From contig JAEUHU010000100.1 in assembly GCA_016793305.1 (NCBI GenBank), forward strand, positions 1-34,879: a stretch of 34,879 nucleotides of DNA, in the 5' to 3' direction. The number at the start of each line of letters is the position of its first letter. Position 1 is the first letter of the stretch. The position numbers and the translations under genes were made by a program. The notes below the pieces were generated by a model. The model searched no databases. It was given only the letters and a program-made list of their open reading frames with translations, and was not told the origin of the DNA. Origin of the DNA: Planctomycetota bacterium. Its GTDB lineage: Bacteria; Planctomycetota; UBA1135; UBA2386. Of this stretch, positions 1-7,521 are shown in pieces.

Positions 1-455
1 GCCGCACCTCGCTGTTCCGGGACCGTCGACAGGCACACCGTCGGACCACGCAGGCCGTGGCGCAGCGCCAGTTCGCCGAGCCCGGTGCTCGGCAGCGTGT
101 AGGCGAACACCGGCCCGTCGCACATGCCGGCGGCCATGCTGCGCGCGAACCGCAGGTCGGCGTCGAGGCAGCCCAGCGACGTCTCGACGACGATCCCGGT
201 CGCGGCGGCGGCCCCGCTCGGCAGCATGTCCGGCAGGCCGGCGGCGGCCCCGGCCAGCACCAGCATGCGTGACGCAACGTCGAGCCGGCGGAACGTCTCG
301 TCGCTGCGGCCGAACACGGCGCGGAACGTGCGCCCGTCGCCGGGCGGCGCCACCCCGAGGCGCGTCCACGGCATGTTCACGCCGGCCGAGCCGGCGATGC
401 GCTGTGCGTCGACGACGCCGATGGCGAGCACGCGCGGAGTCGACGGCGCGTTCAT
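1..455 (-). CDS. Ketosynthase-like chain-length-factor homologue (partial, cut by left edge)
   Basis: Only the N-terminal 151 residues are in the window; the gene runs off the left edge. The fold is that of a beta-ketoacyl synthase: ETSLGCLDADLRFAR near residue 91, then YTLPSTGLGE and HGLRGPTV near 119-140. At the position where active ketosynthases read S-T-A-C-A-S-G, this protein reads S-T-V-P-E-Q-R-G (about 143-150), so the nucleophilic cysteine appears to be replaced by proline. In aryl-polyene systems a catalytically dead KS homologue acts as chain-length factor paired with an active KS, and the active KS lies directly upstream here. The ATG overlaps the stop of that gene in an ATGA, implying translational coupling and perhaps balanced production of a heterodimer. 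The pairing is inferred from family knowledge and synteny. The C-terminal half cannot be assessed. Confidence 0.75.
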   Translation of the reverse strand, partial: MNAPSTPRVLAIGVVDAQRIAGSAGVNMPWTRLGVAPPGDGRTFRAVFGRSDETFRRLDVASRMLVLAGAAAGLPDMLPSGAAAATGIVVETSLGCLDADLRFARSMAAGMCDGPVFAYTLPSTGLGELALRHGLRGPTVCLSTVPEQRGA

Positions 456-1591
456 GCGCGCACCACCGTGGCCGCCTGCACGCCACCGAAGCCGCTCGCG
501 ACCTTCAGTGCGTTCTGCGCGCGCGCGAGGCGGCGCGGCGTGCGCACGAGGTCGAGCGCCGGATCGACGTCGGGACGGTCGAGGCCGACGTTCGCGGGCA
601 CCAGGCCCCGCTGCAGCACCGCGTGCGTGACGATCGTCTCGAGCACGCCCGACGCGCCGAGCGTGTGGCCGGTCTGCGCCTTCGTGCCGAACGCCGGGGG
701 CGTGCGGCCGGCGAACAGCACGCCGAGCCCGATCGCCTCGGTGCTGTCGTTCGCCGCGGTCGCGGTGCCGTGCAGGTGCACGACGTCGATCGCAGGAGGC
801 TCGAGGCCGGCAGCGGCGATCGCGCGTTCTGCCGCGAGACGCAGCCCGGCCCCCTGGCGATCGGGACCGGTGACGTGGCACGCGTCGTTGGCGCCGCCGT
901 GGCCGACCAGCGTGCCGCCGAGCGCGCCGGGCCCGCGGCCGAGCACGAGCGCTGCGGCACTCTCGCCCAGCGACACCCCGCGGCGCGCTGCGTCGAACGG
1001 CCGGCAACGCTGCGGATCAAGCGCGTGCAGGCTGCCGAAGCCCGCCATCACGAACGGGTGCAGCACGTCGACGCCGAGCACCAGCACGTGCTCGCAGGTG
1101 CCGACGTGCAGGTGCCGCGCCGCGGTCGCGAGCGCCACGAGGCCGGACGCGCAGGCACACGAGATCGCGCCGAGCAGCGGGCCACCGCCGAGGGCTGCGA
1201 CGAGGCGCTGCGCCAGCCGTGCCGGCATGCCGAGTCCAGAGCCCGGATCGCCGGCGACGACACCACGCAGGTCGCCCTTCGTCGACGCGAGCACGAAGCC
1301 GAGCCGCCGATCGGCGCGCACGTTCGCCTCGGCGAGCGCTTCGTGGGCGGCGGCGAGTGCCGCGCGGAACGGGAGGTCTCCGTCGCCGCCGAGCGCCTGC
1401 AGCACTTCGGGCAGGAACTCACCGGCCACCGCAGTCGGTGTGTCCCAGGTCTTCGTGCGCGTCCGTTCGACGAGCCCGCCGCGCCCCGCGAACACGCCCT
1501 CGAGCAGGGCCGGCACGCCGAGGCCGAGCGCACACACGGCGCCGCGGCCGAGCACGTGGGCTGGTCGCAGCAGTACCGACGGCTCGTTCAC
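452..1591 (-). CDS. Beta-ketoacyl-ACP synthase, FabF-like (ApeO-type)
   Basis: This 379-residue ketosynthase would elongate ACP-bound chains by decarboxylative Claisen condensation. The full catalytic triad is visible: Cys147 in S-C-A-C-A-S-G, His274 in HLHGTATAAND, and His309 in KAQTGHTLGASG with Lys304 upstream. It therefore looks active, unlike the KS-like protein encoded next. It is slightly shorter than classical FabF (about 410 aa), as is common for KS proteins of aryl-polyene clusters. The chosen start is a GTG whose bases overlap the TGA of the DUF3261 gene (GTGA); no upstream start in this frame is plausible because that region codes for the preceding gene. Its order between the DUF3261 lipoprotein and the KS-like gene resembles the APE cluster arrangement. 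The function as polyene-forming KS is inferred from context. Confidence 0.9.
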   Translation of the reverse strand: MNEPSVLLRPAHVLGRGAVCALGLGVPALLEGVFAGRGGLVERTRTKTWDTPTAVAGEFLPEVLQALGGDGDLPFRAALAAAHEALAEANVRADRRLGFVLASTKGDLRGVVAGDPGSGLGMPARLAQRLVAALGGGPLLGAISCACASGLVALATAARHLHVGTCEHVLVLGVDVLHPFVMAGFGSLHALDPQRCRPFDAARRGVSLGESAAALVLGRGPGALGGTLVGHGGANDACHVTGPDRQGAGLRLAAERAIAAAGLEPPAIDVVHLHGTATAANDSTEAIGLGVLFAGRTPPAFGTKAQTGHTLGASGVLETIVTHAVLQRGLVPANVGLDRPDVDPALDLVRTPRRLARAQNALKVASGFGGVQAATVVRA

Positions 1592-2250
1592 GAACCCTCG
1601 GGCGGCAGCACCGCCTCGCTGTGCGTGTCGACGGTCATCCGGTAGCCGAACCAGCCGTTGTCGAGCACGGCGCGGCGCGGCGCGATGCGGCCCGCGGCCT
1701 CGTCGCCCCATTCGTAGCGGATCACGATGCTGCCGGCCGGCTGGCCGGAGAGCCGCGTGAAGCGCCGTTCGACGAGCCGGCCCTTCGCGTGGATCTCGAC
1801 CACCTGTTCGCCGGCGACGATGCCGGAGCGCTCGCCGTCGGCGGGTGCCTCCATGGCCGGCAACCACGGGAAGAACGTGCGCTGCACGTCGAGCAGCACG
1901 AAGCGCGCCGGGAACGGCAGGTGCATGTCGGTGTGGTTCTGGGACGTGACCCCACTCGGGTCCTGGACCAGCACGAAGCCGGCCTGGCCGAGCGGCGACA
2001 GGCCGATCACGGTCAGCTTCGAGCCCTGCTTCTGCACCGCGGCGTCGAAGCCGCGTTCTTCGCTCTCGCCCCAGGTCGCGGTGACGCGCTGTTGCCAGAG
2101 CAGGTCCTTGCCGAGGGCTTCGGGCGGACGCAGCTCGCCCGGATAGTCGGCGTCGGTCAGCACCCGCCGCGGCGTGGTGTGGCACGCGGCCGCGGCGACG
2201 GCGCAGAGGGCCAGCAGGCAGCGAACGAACGGACGATGCGACACGTTCAC
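1588..2250 (-). CDS. DUF3261-type outer-membrane lipoprotein of polyene cluster
   Basis: A 220-residue protein with a basic N-terminus, a hydrophobic segment (about 11-22) and a cysteine at residue 23 followed by His-Thr-Thr. This resembles a lipoprotein signal peptide, although the residues before the Cys are all alanine instead of a canonical Leu-containing lipobox. The mature part has a DUF3261 pattern: KLTVIGLSPLGQAGFVLVQD in the middle, an IRYEW segment, and NGWFGYRMTVDT near the C-terminus. DUF3261 proteins are typically encoded in aryl-polyene clusters beside the MMPL exporter and LolA-like gene, as here, and probably help place the product in the outer membrane. The start is GTG in a GTGA overlap with the exporter's stop, and the gene ends in another GTGA with the ketosynthase. 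Confidence 0.75.
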   Translation of the reverse strand: MNVSHRPFVRCLLALCAVAAAACHTTPRRVLTDADYPGELRPPEALGKDLLWQQRVTATWGESEERGFDAAVQKQGSKLTVIGLSPLGQAGFVLVQDPSGVTSQNHTDMHLPFPARFVLLDVQRTFFPWLPAMEAPADGERSGIVAGEQVVEIHAKGRLVERRFTRLSGQPAGSIVIRYEWGDEAAGRIAPRRAVLDNGWFGYRMTVDTHSEAVLPPEGS

Positions 2251-4622
2251 GAACGGGCCTCCGCGGTGGCGACCAGGGAACCGAAGCACAAGGCGAGCAG
2301 CAGGCACAGGGTCACGCCGATGCCGGCGGTGACGCCGATGCCGAACAGGGCCGGATGCGACGAGATCGCCAGCAGCCCGAACCCCAGGATCGTCGTGATC
2401 CCGTCGACGACGACGCCGAGCTGCGTGGCGCCACGTGCGCCCGGGTGCTGTTCGTCCTCGGCGAGGAAGATGCCGTAGTCGACCCCCATGCTGACCACCA
2501 TCAGCAGTGCTACCAGCGACAGCATGGTCAGGTCGATGCCGCACAGGCCTAGGATCGCGATCGTGCCGAACGCACCGAGCAGGGCCGGCACGACCGCCAG
2601 CGCGATCAGGCGCAGGCGGCGATAGCGCAGCACCACCAGCAGCACGACCAGCAGCACGCCGACGCCGAGCAGCGTGGCCATGCGTTCGCGGTAGGCACCG
2701 AACGCAGAGGTCAGCGCTCCTTCGACGTCGAGCAGCCGCGCGCCGGGCACCGCGGCGAGGCGGGCCGCCAGGGCGTCGGCGGCGGCGATGCCGTGCAGGT
2801 AGGAGACCGCGGCGACCCGACCGTCCTCGAGGTGCAGCAGGAACGGCCGCACGAGGCTCGCCAGCGGGCTCGCCAGCAGGTCGGCGGCCACGAGCGGGGC
2901 CGCCAGTGGTGCCTGCAGCGCGTCGCGGAACGGCGTGAACGACGCGGCGACGAAGCCCTGCGCCTCGAGCTGCCGTTCGAGGCGCGGCCACAGGGTCGCA
3001 TCGCTCCGCAGCGCTCGGTCGACAGCGCGCTGGCTCGTCGCACTCGGCAGCAGCGCCGCTGCACTGCGATAGCCGGCGAGTTCGCCGGCCGCGACCGCCT
3101 CGGCCAGGGCCGCGGCGATGCGTTCGTTGGCGACCAGCGCCTGCTCTTCGTCGGCCCCCACGCCGACCGCGAGCCGCCGTTGTTCGAACTTCGCGACCCG
3201 CTGCATCACGTGTGCGTCCTCGGTGGTCAGCTCGGGCTCGGTGCGGTTCAGGTTGGCGATGCGATCGTTCCAGCGCGCCGCCGGCAGGCCGAACGCGATC
3301 ACCACCGCGGTGGCCAGCAGCGGCAGGCGGTACCACCAGCGCTGCCGGCCGCGCAGGCTGGTCCACGTCGCGAGGTGCCGCACCACCCACGCCGAGCTGC
3401 GGGTGCCGCGGATCGGACCGACCAATCCAGGCAGGAACGCCCAGGACGCCGCCAACGACGCGAGCAGGCCGACCGCCGAGAACAGCGCCATCTCGCGCAA
3501 CCCCGGGAACGTCGCCACCAGCAGCACCACGAAGCCGACCACGGTGGTGGCACAGCCGAGCACGAGCCCTGGCCAGAGGCGACGCAGCGTGGCGCGCGGA
3601 CCAGCTGTCTCCGGCGCGAGCGACTGGTGGCAGTAGAAGTGCACCGCGTAGTCGATGCTGACGCCGATCAGCGACGCCCCGAACGCCAGCGTCATGCCGT
3701 GGATCTCGCCGAACGCGAGCAGGCAGGCTGCGGCCCCGAACAGGAATCCGGCACTGAGCACCGGCAACCACGACAGCGGCAGGCGCAGCGACGCGAACAG
3801 GGCGACGAACACCAACAGCAGCCCGACCGTGGAACCGATCGAGACTCGTTCGACGTCGAGGATCACCGACTGCTCGGCGGCGACCGCGTGCCGGTTGGCG
3901 CCGGTCGTGCGCAGCACCAGTTGCCCACCGTGCTGGACGGAGACCGCGGCGAACACGCGCCGCAGCGCCTCGAGGAACGGCCGCTGCGCCGTCACGTCCG
4001 ACGAGCTCTTCGTGGTGCCGAGGAACAGCACCGCCGAGTGGCCGTCGGCCGTCACGTAGCGACCGTCGACGAGCGCGATGCCCTCGCCGCGACCCGCGAT
4101 GCGTTCGAACAGGTCGGGCACGACCAACAGCGGATCCTCGGGCGCCACCCGGCTCAGCATGCTGGCCATCGGCGTGCTCAGGCGCCGCTTCAGCGCCTGC
4201 ACCGCGGCGGCGAGTGCCGCGTCGGTGAGGCGGCCCGGCACGGCCGCCGGCGAAGCCGCCACGAAGCCGAAGCGGCGCGGCTGGTAGAGCCGGTACATCG
4301 CCTCGTCGAAGCCTTCCGCCGGCCCTCCCTCGAGCGTCGCGAGCATCGGCGCCACCTCGGGATCGCCGCGCAGGGCCAGTTCGAACGCCCGGCTCACGGT
4401 GGCCGAACGCGCGCCGTCGCCGGTGTCGACCAGCAGCACCATGGTGCGGCTCAGCTCGCCGACCGCGATCTGCCGGGCCAGCAACACGTCGCCGTCGCGT
4501 TCGCCGCCCGGCAGGAAGTGCGTGATGTCGGCCCGCACGCGCCACGCCGACAGCACGTAGAGGCCACAGCAGAGCAGCGCCAACGCCCCGAGCCAGAGTC
4601 GCGGCCACTCGCGGTGGCTCAT
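2247..4622 (-). CDS. MMPL/RND-family lipid exporter
   Basis: A 791-residue membrane protein with the two-fold RND layout. TM1 is near residues 9-28, followed by a large periplasmic domain, then a bundle of helices with the motif GVSIDYAVHFY. A second periplasmic domain precedes a second bundle with SMGVDYGIFLAEDEQ. These acidic TM motifs are characteristic of proton-driven MMPL transporters. In aryl-polyene clusters this transporter is presumed to move the polyene lipid from the inner membrane to the periplasmic carrier. The start is the ATG that overlaps the LolA-like gene's stop (ATGA). The end overlaps the DUF3261 start. No residues look damaged. The substrate is inferred only from neighbours. 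Confidence 0.88.
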   Translation of the reverse strand: MSHREWPRLWLGALALLCCGLYVLSAWRVRADITHFLPGGERDGDVLLARQIAVGELSRTMVLLVDTGDGARSATVSRAFELALRGDPEVAPMLATLEGGPAEGFDEAMYRLYQPRRFGFVAASPAAVPGRLTDAALAAAVQALKRRLSTPMASMLSRVAPEDPLLVVPDLFERIAGRGEGIALVDGRYVTADGHSAVLFLGTTKSSSDVTAQRPFLEALRRVFAAVSVQHGGQLVLRTTGANRHAVAAEQSVILDVERVSIGSTVGLLLVFVALFASLRLPLSWLPVLSAGFLFGAAACLLAFGEIHGMTLAFGASLIGVSIDYAVHFYCHQSLAPETAGPRATLRRLWPGLVLGCATTVVGFVVLLVATFPGLREMALFSAVGLLASLAASWAFLPGLVGPIRGTRSSAWVVRHLATWTSLRGRQRWWYRLPLLATAVVIAFGLPAARWNDRIANLNRTEPELTTEDAHVMQRVAKFEQRRLAVGVGADEEQALVANERIAAALAEAVAAGELAGYRSAAALLPSATSQRAVDRALRSDATLWPRLERQLEAQGFVAASFTPFRDALQAPLAAPLVAADLLASPLASLVRPFLLHLEDGRVAAVSYLHGIAAADALAARLAAVPGARLLDVEGALTSAFGAYRERMATLLGVGVLLVVLLVVLRYRRLRLIALAVVPALLGAFGTIAILGLCGIDLTMLSLVALLMVVSMGVDYGIFLAEDEQHPGARGATQLGVVVDGITTILGFGLLAISSHPALFGIGVTAGIGVTLCLLLALCFGSLVATAEARS

Positions 4623-5383
4623 CGGGGCTCGATCCCGAACCAGCGCTTCTTCTCGTCGGCGTCGAAGCGACGGGCGACCTCGGCGGTGACGATGCGCGTC
4701 GTGGTGCGATCCCCGTTCGGGTCGACGACCTCGATGACGGTCACGGCCTCGCCTTCGCCGCGCAGCGTCAGGCTGCGCATCATGCGCTGCAGCTGCTCGC
4801 CCTTCGGCAGCAGCTCGAGTGTCCATGGCCGTTCGGCCTTCGGGTCGGGGGTGTAGGTGACGGTGAACGCCTTCTGCAGCGCGGCCTCGTCCCCGGCGAA
4901 CACCTGCACCAACGAGGTCACGAACACGCGCAACGTGTCGCTGCGCCGCAGGTCGATCGCCTCCTTGCGGTCGCGGTCCTCGACCACCAGTTCGTCCGGC
5001 GTGATGCGCAGCGTCGCCGGCTCCGGGGCCTCGACCTGGCGGAACAGGTGGCCCGGCGGCAGGAACAGGATGCGGCCCCGGCTCTGCAGTGGCAGTGCCA
5101 GCAGCGCGAGACGCTTCTCCTCGGTGTAGGTCGCTTCGAGCCCGGGCATGCGCGCGAACGCCGCCAGCAAGGCCTTCGCGTCCGCCGGGCGCGGGCGCTG
5201 CTGCGGCGGCACCGGTTGCTGGGCCTTGCCGTCGGCCGGTGGTGCCGCGCCCTTCTCCTTGGCCGGCTCTTGCTGCTGCGGCGGCGGCACCGGGGACGGA
5301 GTCCCGCCGCTGCGCTGGGGATCCTGCACCCACGCCGTGGCGGTGAGCAGGCTAACGAGCAGGCAGGCGAGCGAGCAGGGCAT
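4619..5383 (-). CDS. LolA-like outer-membrane lipoprotein/lipid carrier
   Basis: A 254-residue exported protein. Residues 1-18 form a signal peptide (CSLACLLVSLLTATAW), and residues of about 20-66 are a Pro/Gln/Lys-rich linker not usual in LolA. The LolA fold begins near LLAAFARMPGLEATYTEEKR and includes SRGRILFLPPGHLFRQVEAPEPA, matching the LolA pattern of F-x-Q-x(n)-G-x-l-x-l-x-P-g-x-f-R. The family carries acylated molecules across the periplasm. In this context it probably receives product from the MMPL exporter and hands it to the DUF3261 lipoprotein. Its start lies 32 bases inside the thioesterase gene, an unusually long overlap for this cluster, but the signal peptide supports this ATG. 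It ends in an ATGA with the exporter. Confidence 0.8.
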   Translation of the reverse strand: MPCSLACLLVSLLTATAWVQDPQRSGGTPSPVPPPQQQEPAKEKGAAPPADGKAQQPVPPQQRPRPADAKALLAAFARMPGLEATYTEEKRLALLALPLQSRGRILFLPPGHLFRQVEAPEPATLRITPDELVVEDRDRKEAIDLRRSDTLRVFVTSLVQVFAGDEAALQKAFTVTYTPDPKAERPWTLELLPKGEQLQRMMRSLTLRGEGEAVTVIEVVDPNGDRTTTRIVTAEVARRFDADEKKRWFGIEPR

Positions 5384-5774
5384 CGGGCGTCGTCGGGAGC
5401 AGGGTTCCGTCGAGCGCCGTCGTCGCGAGCACGGTCAGGGCACGCGCGCTCCAGCGATCGGTGGCGGGATTGTAGATGTCGTAGGCGACGCGGATCAACG
5501 GCGCCACCTGCGTGAACCACGCGGTGATGCGGGCCGTCTCGCCGTACGAAAGCGGCGCCATGTAGCGGCAGTTCGTCTCGACGACGTACATCCGGTGCCC
5601 GAGGGCCCGGATCTGCGGCACGTCGAGGTCGCGACTCTGGAACAGCGCCGTGCGCGCCAGCTCGAGCCACTCGAAGTAGCGGCCGTGCCAGGCGACCCCG
5701 AGCAGGTCGCAGTGGTGCAGGCCGATCGGGTGGTCGGTGGTGACGGCGTGCTCGGGGCGCTTCGGGCGGCTCAT
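5352..5774 (-). CDS. Hotdog-fold acyl-CoA/ACP thioesterase (4HBT type, ApeK-like)
   Basis: A 140-residue single hotdog domain, the usual size for 4-hydroxybenzoyl-CoA/YbgC-type thioesterases. The N-terminal motif HHCDLLGVAWHGRYFEWLELAR corresponds to the family signature D-x(2)-G-x(4)-x-Y-x(3)-E, with the catalytic Asp in HCDLLG. Members hydrolyse acyl-CoA or acyl-ACP thioesters. In aryl-polyene clusters such an enzyme may edit stalled chains or release the product. The start ATG overlaps the stop of the acyltransferase (ATGA). Its 3' end overlaps the start region of the LolA-like gene by 32 bases. The exact substrate cannot be read from the sequence. Confidence 0.85.
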   Translation of the reverse strand: MSRPKRPEHAVTTDHPIGLHHCDLLGVAWHGRYFEWLELARTALFQSRDLDVPQIRALGHRMYVVETNCRYMAPLSYGETARITAWFTQVAPLIRVAYDIYNPATDRWSARALTVLATTALDGTLLPTTPDALLARLPAR

Positions 5775-6781
5775 GGGGTGGGGGTGGGCTCGGACGGCTT
5801 GCCGGGTGTCGCAGCAGCGGGCGACGGTGCCCAGAAGTCGTAGAAGTTGAACCAGTTCTCGGGCGCCTGCCGGGCGTGGTGCTCGACCCGTTCGGCGTAG
5901 CGGCGCACCCAGCTGCGCAGCGCTTCGTCGCGGTTCTTGCGCGGCAGCTCGATCCGCTCGGCGAACCGTTCGCAGTGCAGGTCGTACCGGTTCGGCGCCT
6001 GGTAGAGGCCGAACACCAGGTAGACCGGACAGCGCAGCACCGCCGCCATCAGGAACGGTCCGGCCGGGAAGGCCGCTTCGTCGCCGAAGAACGGCGCGCG
6101 CACGATGCGATCGTTGAGCCCGGTGCGGTCGCCCATCGTGGCGATGAACTTGCCGGACGCGAGCCCGTCGGCGACGCGCGCCATCACGCCGACCGGATCC
6201 TCGCCGAGGTGGATCACGCGCGCCGCCGCACCGGGACTCAGTTCGGCGAGCAGCTGGTTGATCATCCGCGCGTTGGCGAAGTAGCCGAGGATCTCGATGT
6301 CGATCCGGTCGTCGTCGCCGCCGGCCCGCATCGCCTCGTAGCTGCCGAGGTGCGCGCCGAGCAGGATGGCGCCCTTGCCGCTCGCGTGCTGGGCAGCCAG
6401 CAGATCGTTGCCGGTGCGCGTGAAGCGCAGCGCCTTCGTGTGGTCGGTCAGCAGGAACACCTTGTCGAGCGTCACCTGCGCGAAGGTGCGCACGTGCCGG
6501 TAGACGTCGCGGAAGCGGGCCGGCCGGCCGTTCACGCGCAGCAACCAGGCGCGCGAAGCCCGCGCGACCTTGCGATCGAACAGCGCGTACCAGAGCGCGA
6601 TCGTCGCCACCAGCGGCTTCACGGCCGTGCGCCCGCACAGAGTGGCGAGGCGGAACGCGGCGCGGATGCCGAGCACGGTGCCGCGCTCGCCCATCGACAA
6701 CCACGCGGCATCGCGGCCCGGTCGACGCGAACCGTTCGCTGCGGCAGGGGCGCTGCCGGATGGCTTCGTCGGGTCGTTCAC
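5771..6781 (-). CDS. LpxL/HtrB-like lysophospholipid acyltransferase
   Basis: A 336-residue membrane-associated acyltransferase of the lipid A late-acyltransferase family. The catalytic H-x4-D/E motif is visible as GAHLGSYE (His144, Glu149). Downstream are FIATMGDRTG and the substrate-binding segment APFFGDEAAFPAGPF, then PVYLVFGLY, all typical of LpxL-like proteins. A hydrophobic stretch near residues 52-68 may anchor it to the membrane. In E. coli-type APE clusters I recall the glycosyltransferase and acyltransferase as one fused protein; here they are adjacent separate genes joined by a GTGA overlap. It probably acylates the polyene's lipid anchor. The start is GTG in that overlap. The first 25 residues are low-complexity and may be disordered. 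Confidence 0.85.
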   Translation of the reverse strand: MNDPTKPSGSAPAAANGSRRPGRDAAWLSMGERGTVLGIRAAFRLATLCGRTAVKPLVATIALWYALFDRKVARASRAWLLRVNGRPARFRDVYRHVRTFAQVTLDKVFLLTDHTKALRFTRTGNDLLAAQHASGKGAILLGAHLGSYEAMRAGGDDDRIDIEILGYFANARMINQLLAELSPGAAARVIHLGEDPVGVMARVADGLASGKFIATMGDRTGLNDRIVRAPFFGDEAAFPAGPFLMAAVLRCPVYLVFGLYQAPNRYDLHCERFAERIELPRKNRDEALRSWVRRYAERVEHHARQAPENWFNFYDFWAPSPAAATPGKPSEPTPTP

Positions 6782-7521
6782 GAGCGCCTCGGCAACAGCC
6801 AGCCGAACACCGCCCGCATCGACATCGCCGTGCAGATGCGGCAGTGCATCCACGACAGCCGCAGGTTGTCGCGCAGCGGCCGGAAGTGCGACACGCCGCC
6901 TTCGGCCTTGGCGAGATAGCGCACCCCGACCGGCAGGTTGACGATCGGCACCCCAGCACGCGCCATGCGCACCGCGATCTCGACCTCGTACTCCATGCGG
7001 TCGCCGCGCGCGCCGATGCGGATCGTGCTGGCGAGGGGGTAGACCCGGAAGCCGATCAGCGCGTCGAGGATCAGGCCCTTCTTGCCGGTCTCGACGTCGA
7101 CCCAGAACTGCGACAGCTTGCGCAGCTTCAAGCGCACCAGCGGCACCGTGTCGTCGTAGACCGGATGGCCGAGCACCAGCGCTTCCGGCGAAGCGGCCGC
7201 CGCCCGCAGGAACTCCGGGACCGCCGCGAGGTCGTGCTGGCCGTCGGCGTCGACCTGCATCGCGTGCGTGAAGCCACGCTGCTGCAGCAGCGCGAACCCG
7301 ACCTTCATCGCGGCCCCCTTGCCGCGGTTGTGCGGCATGTGGTGCACGGTGGCGAGCCCGTCCCGCTGCAGCGCTGCACACGCCTCCCGACCGGCCGCCC
7401 CGCTGCCGTCGTCGACGACCAGGATGTCGGGAAGGTGTTCGCGCAGCCGTTCCACGACGCCGCGCACCGTCGCCGGGTTGTCGAAGGTCGGCACCAGCGC
7501 GCAGGGCCGGAACGCGCTCAC
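6778..7521 (-). CDS. Family 2 glycosyltransferase (DPM1/DGT-like)
   Basis: A 247-residue GT-A glycosyltransferase. It has the N-terminal nucleotide-sugar site CALVPTFDN...ILVVDDGS (about 7-40), then HNRGKGAAMKVGF (64-76), and the DxD metal motif QVDADGQHD (Asp91, Asp93). The C-terminal part has MEYEVEIAVRMARAGVPIVNLPV, a usual GT2 acceptor-domain pattern. It is short and has no obvious multi-TM C-terminal domain. It likely transfers a sugar to a lipid or polyprenyl acceptor used by the neighbouring acyltransferase. The start is GTG overlapping the TGA of the ligase/dehydratase gene, and the gene ends in GTGA with the acyltransferase gene, so the three are coupled. The sugar and acceptor are unknown. 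Confidence 0.88.
   Translation of the reverse strand: MSAFRPCALVPTFDNPATVRGVVERLREHLPDILVVDDGSGAAGREACAALQRDGLATVHHMPHNRGKGAAMKVGFALLQQRGFTHAMQVDADGQHDLAAVPEFLRAAAASPEALVLGHPVYDDTVPLVRLKLRKLSQFWVDVETGKKGLILDALIGFRVYPLASTIRIGARGDRMEYEVEIAVRMARAGVPIVNLPVGVRYLAKAEGGVSHFRPLRDNLRLSWMHCRICTAMSMRAVFGWLLPRRS

Noticed and set aside
1588..4608. A 1006-codon minus-strand frame joining DUF3261 to upstream sequence
   Set aside because: Only the last 220 codons are coding. The rest is the wrong frame of the MMPL exporter gene.
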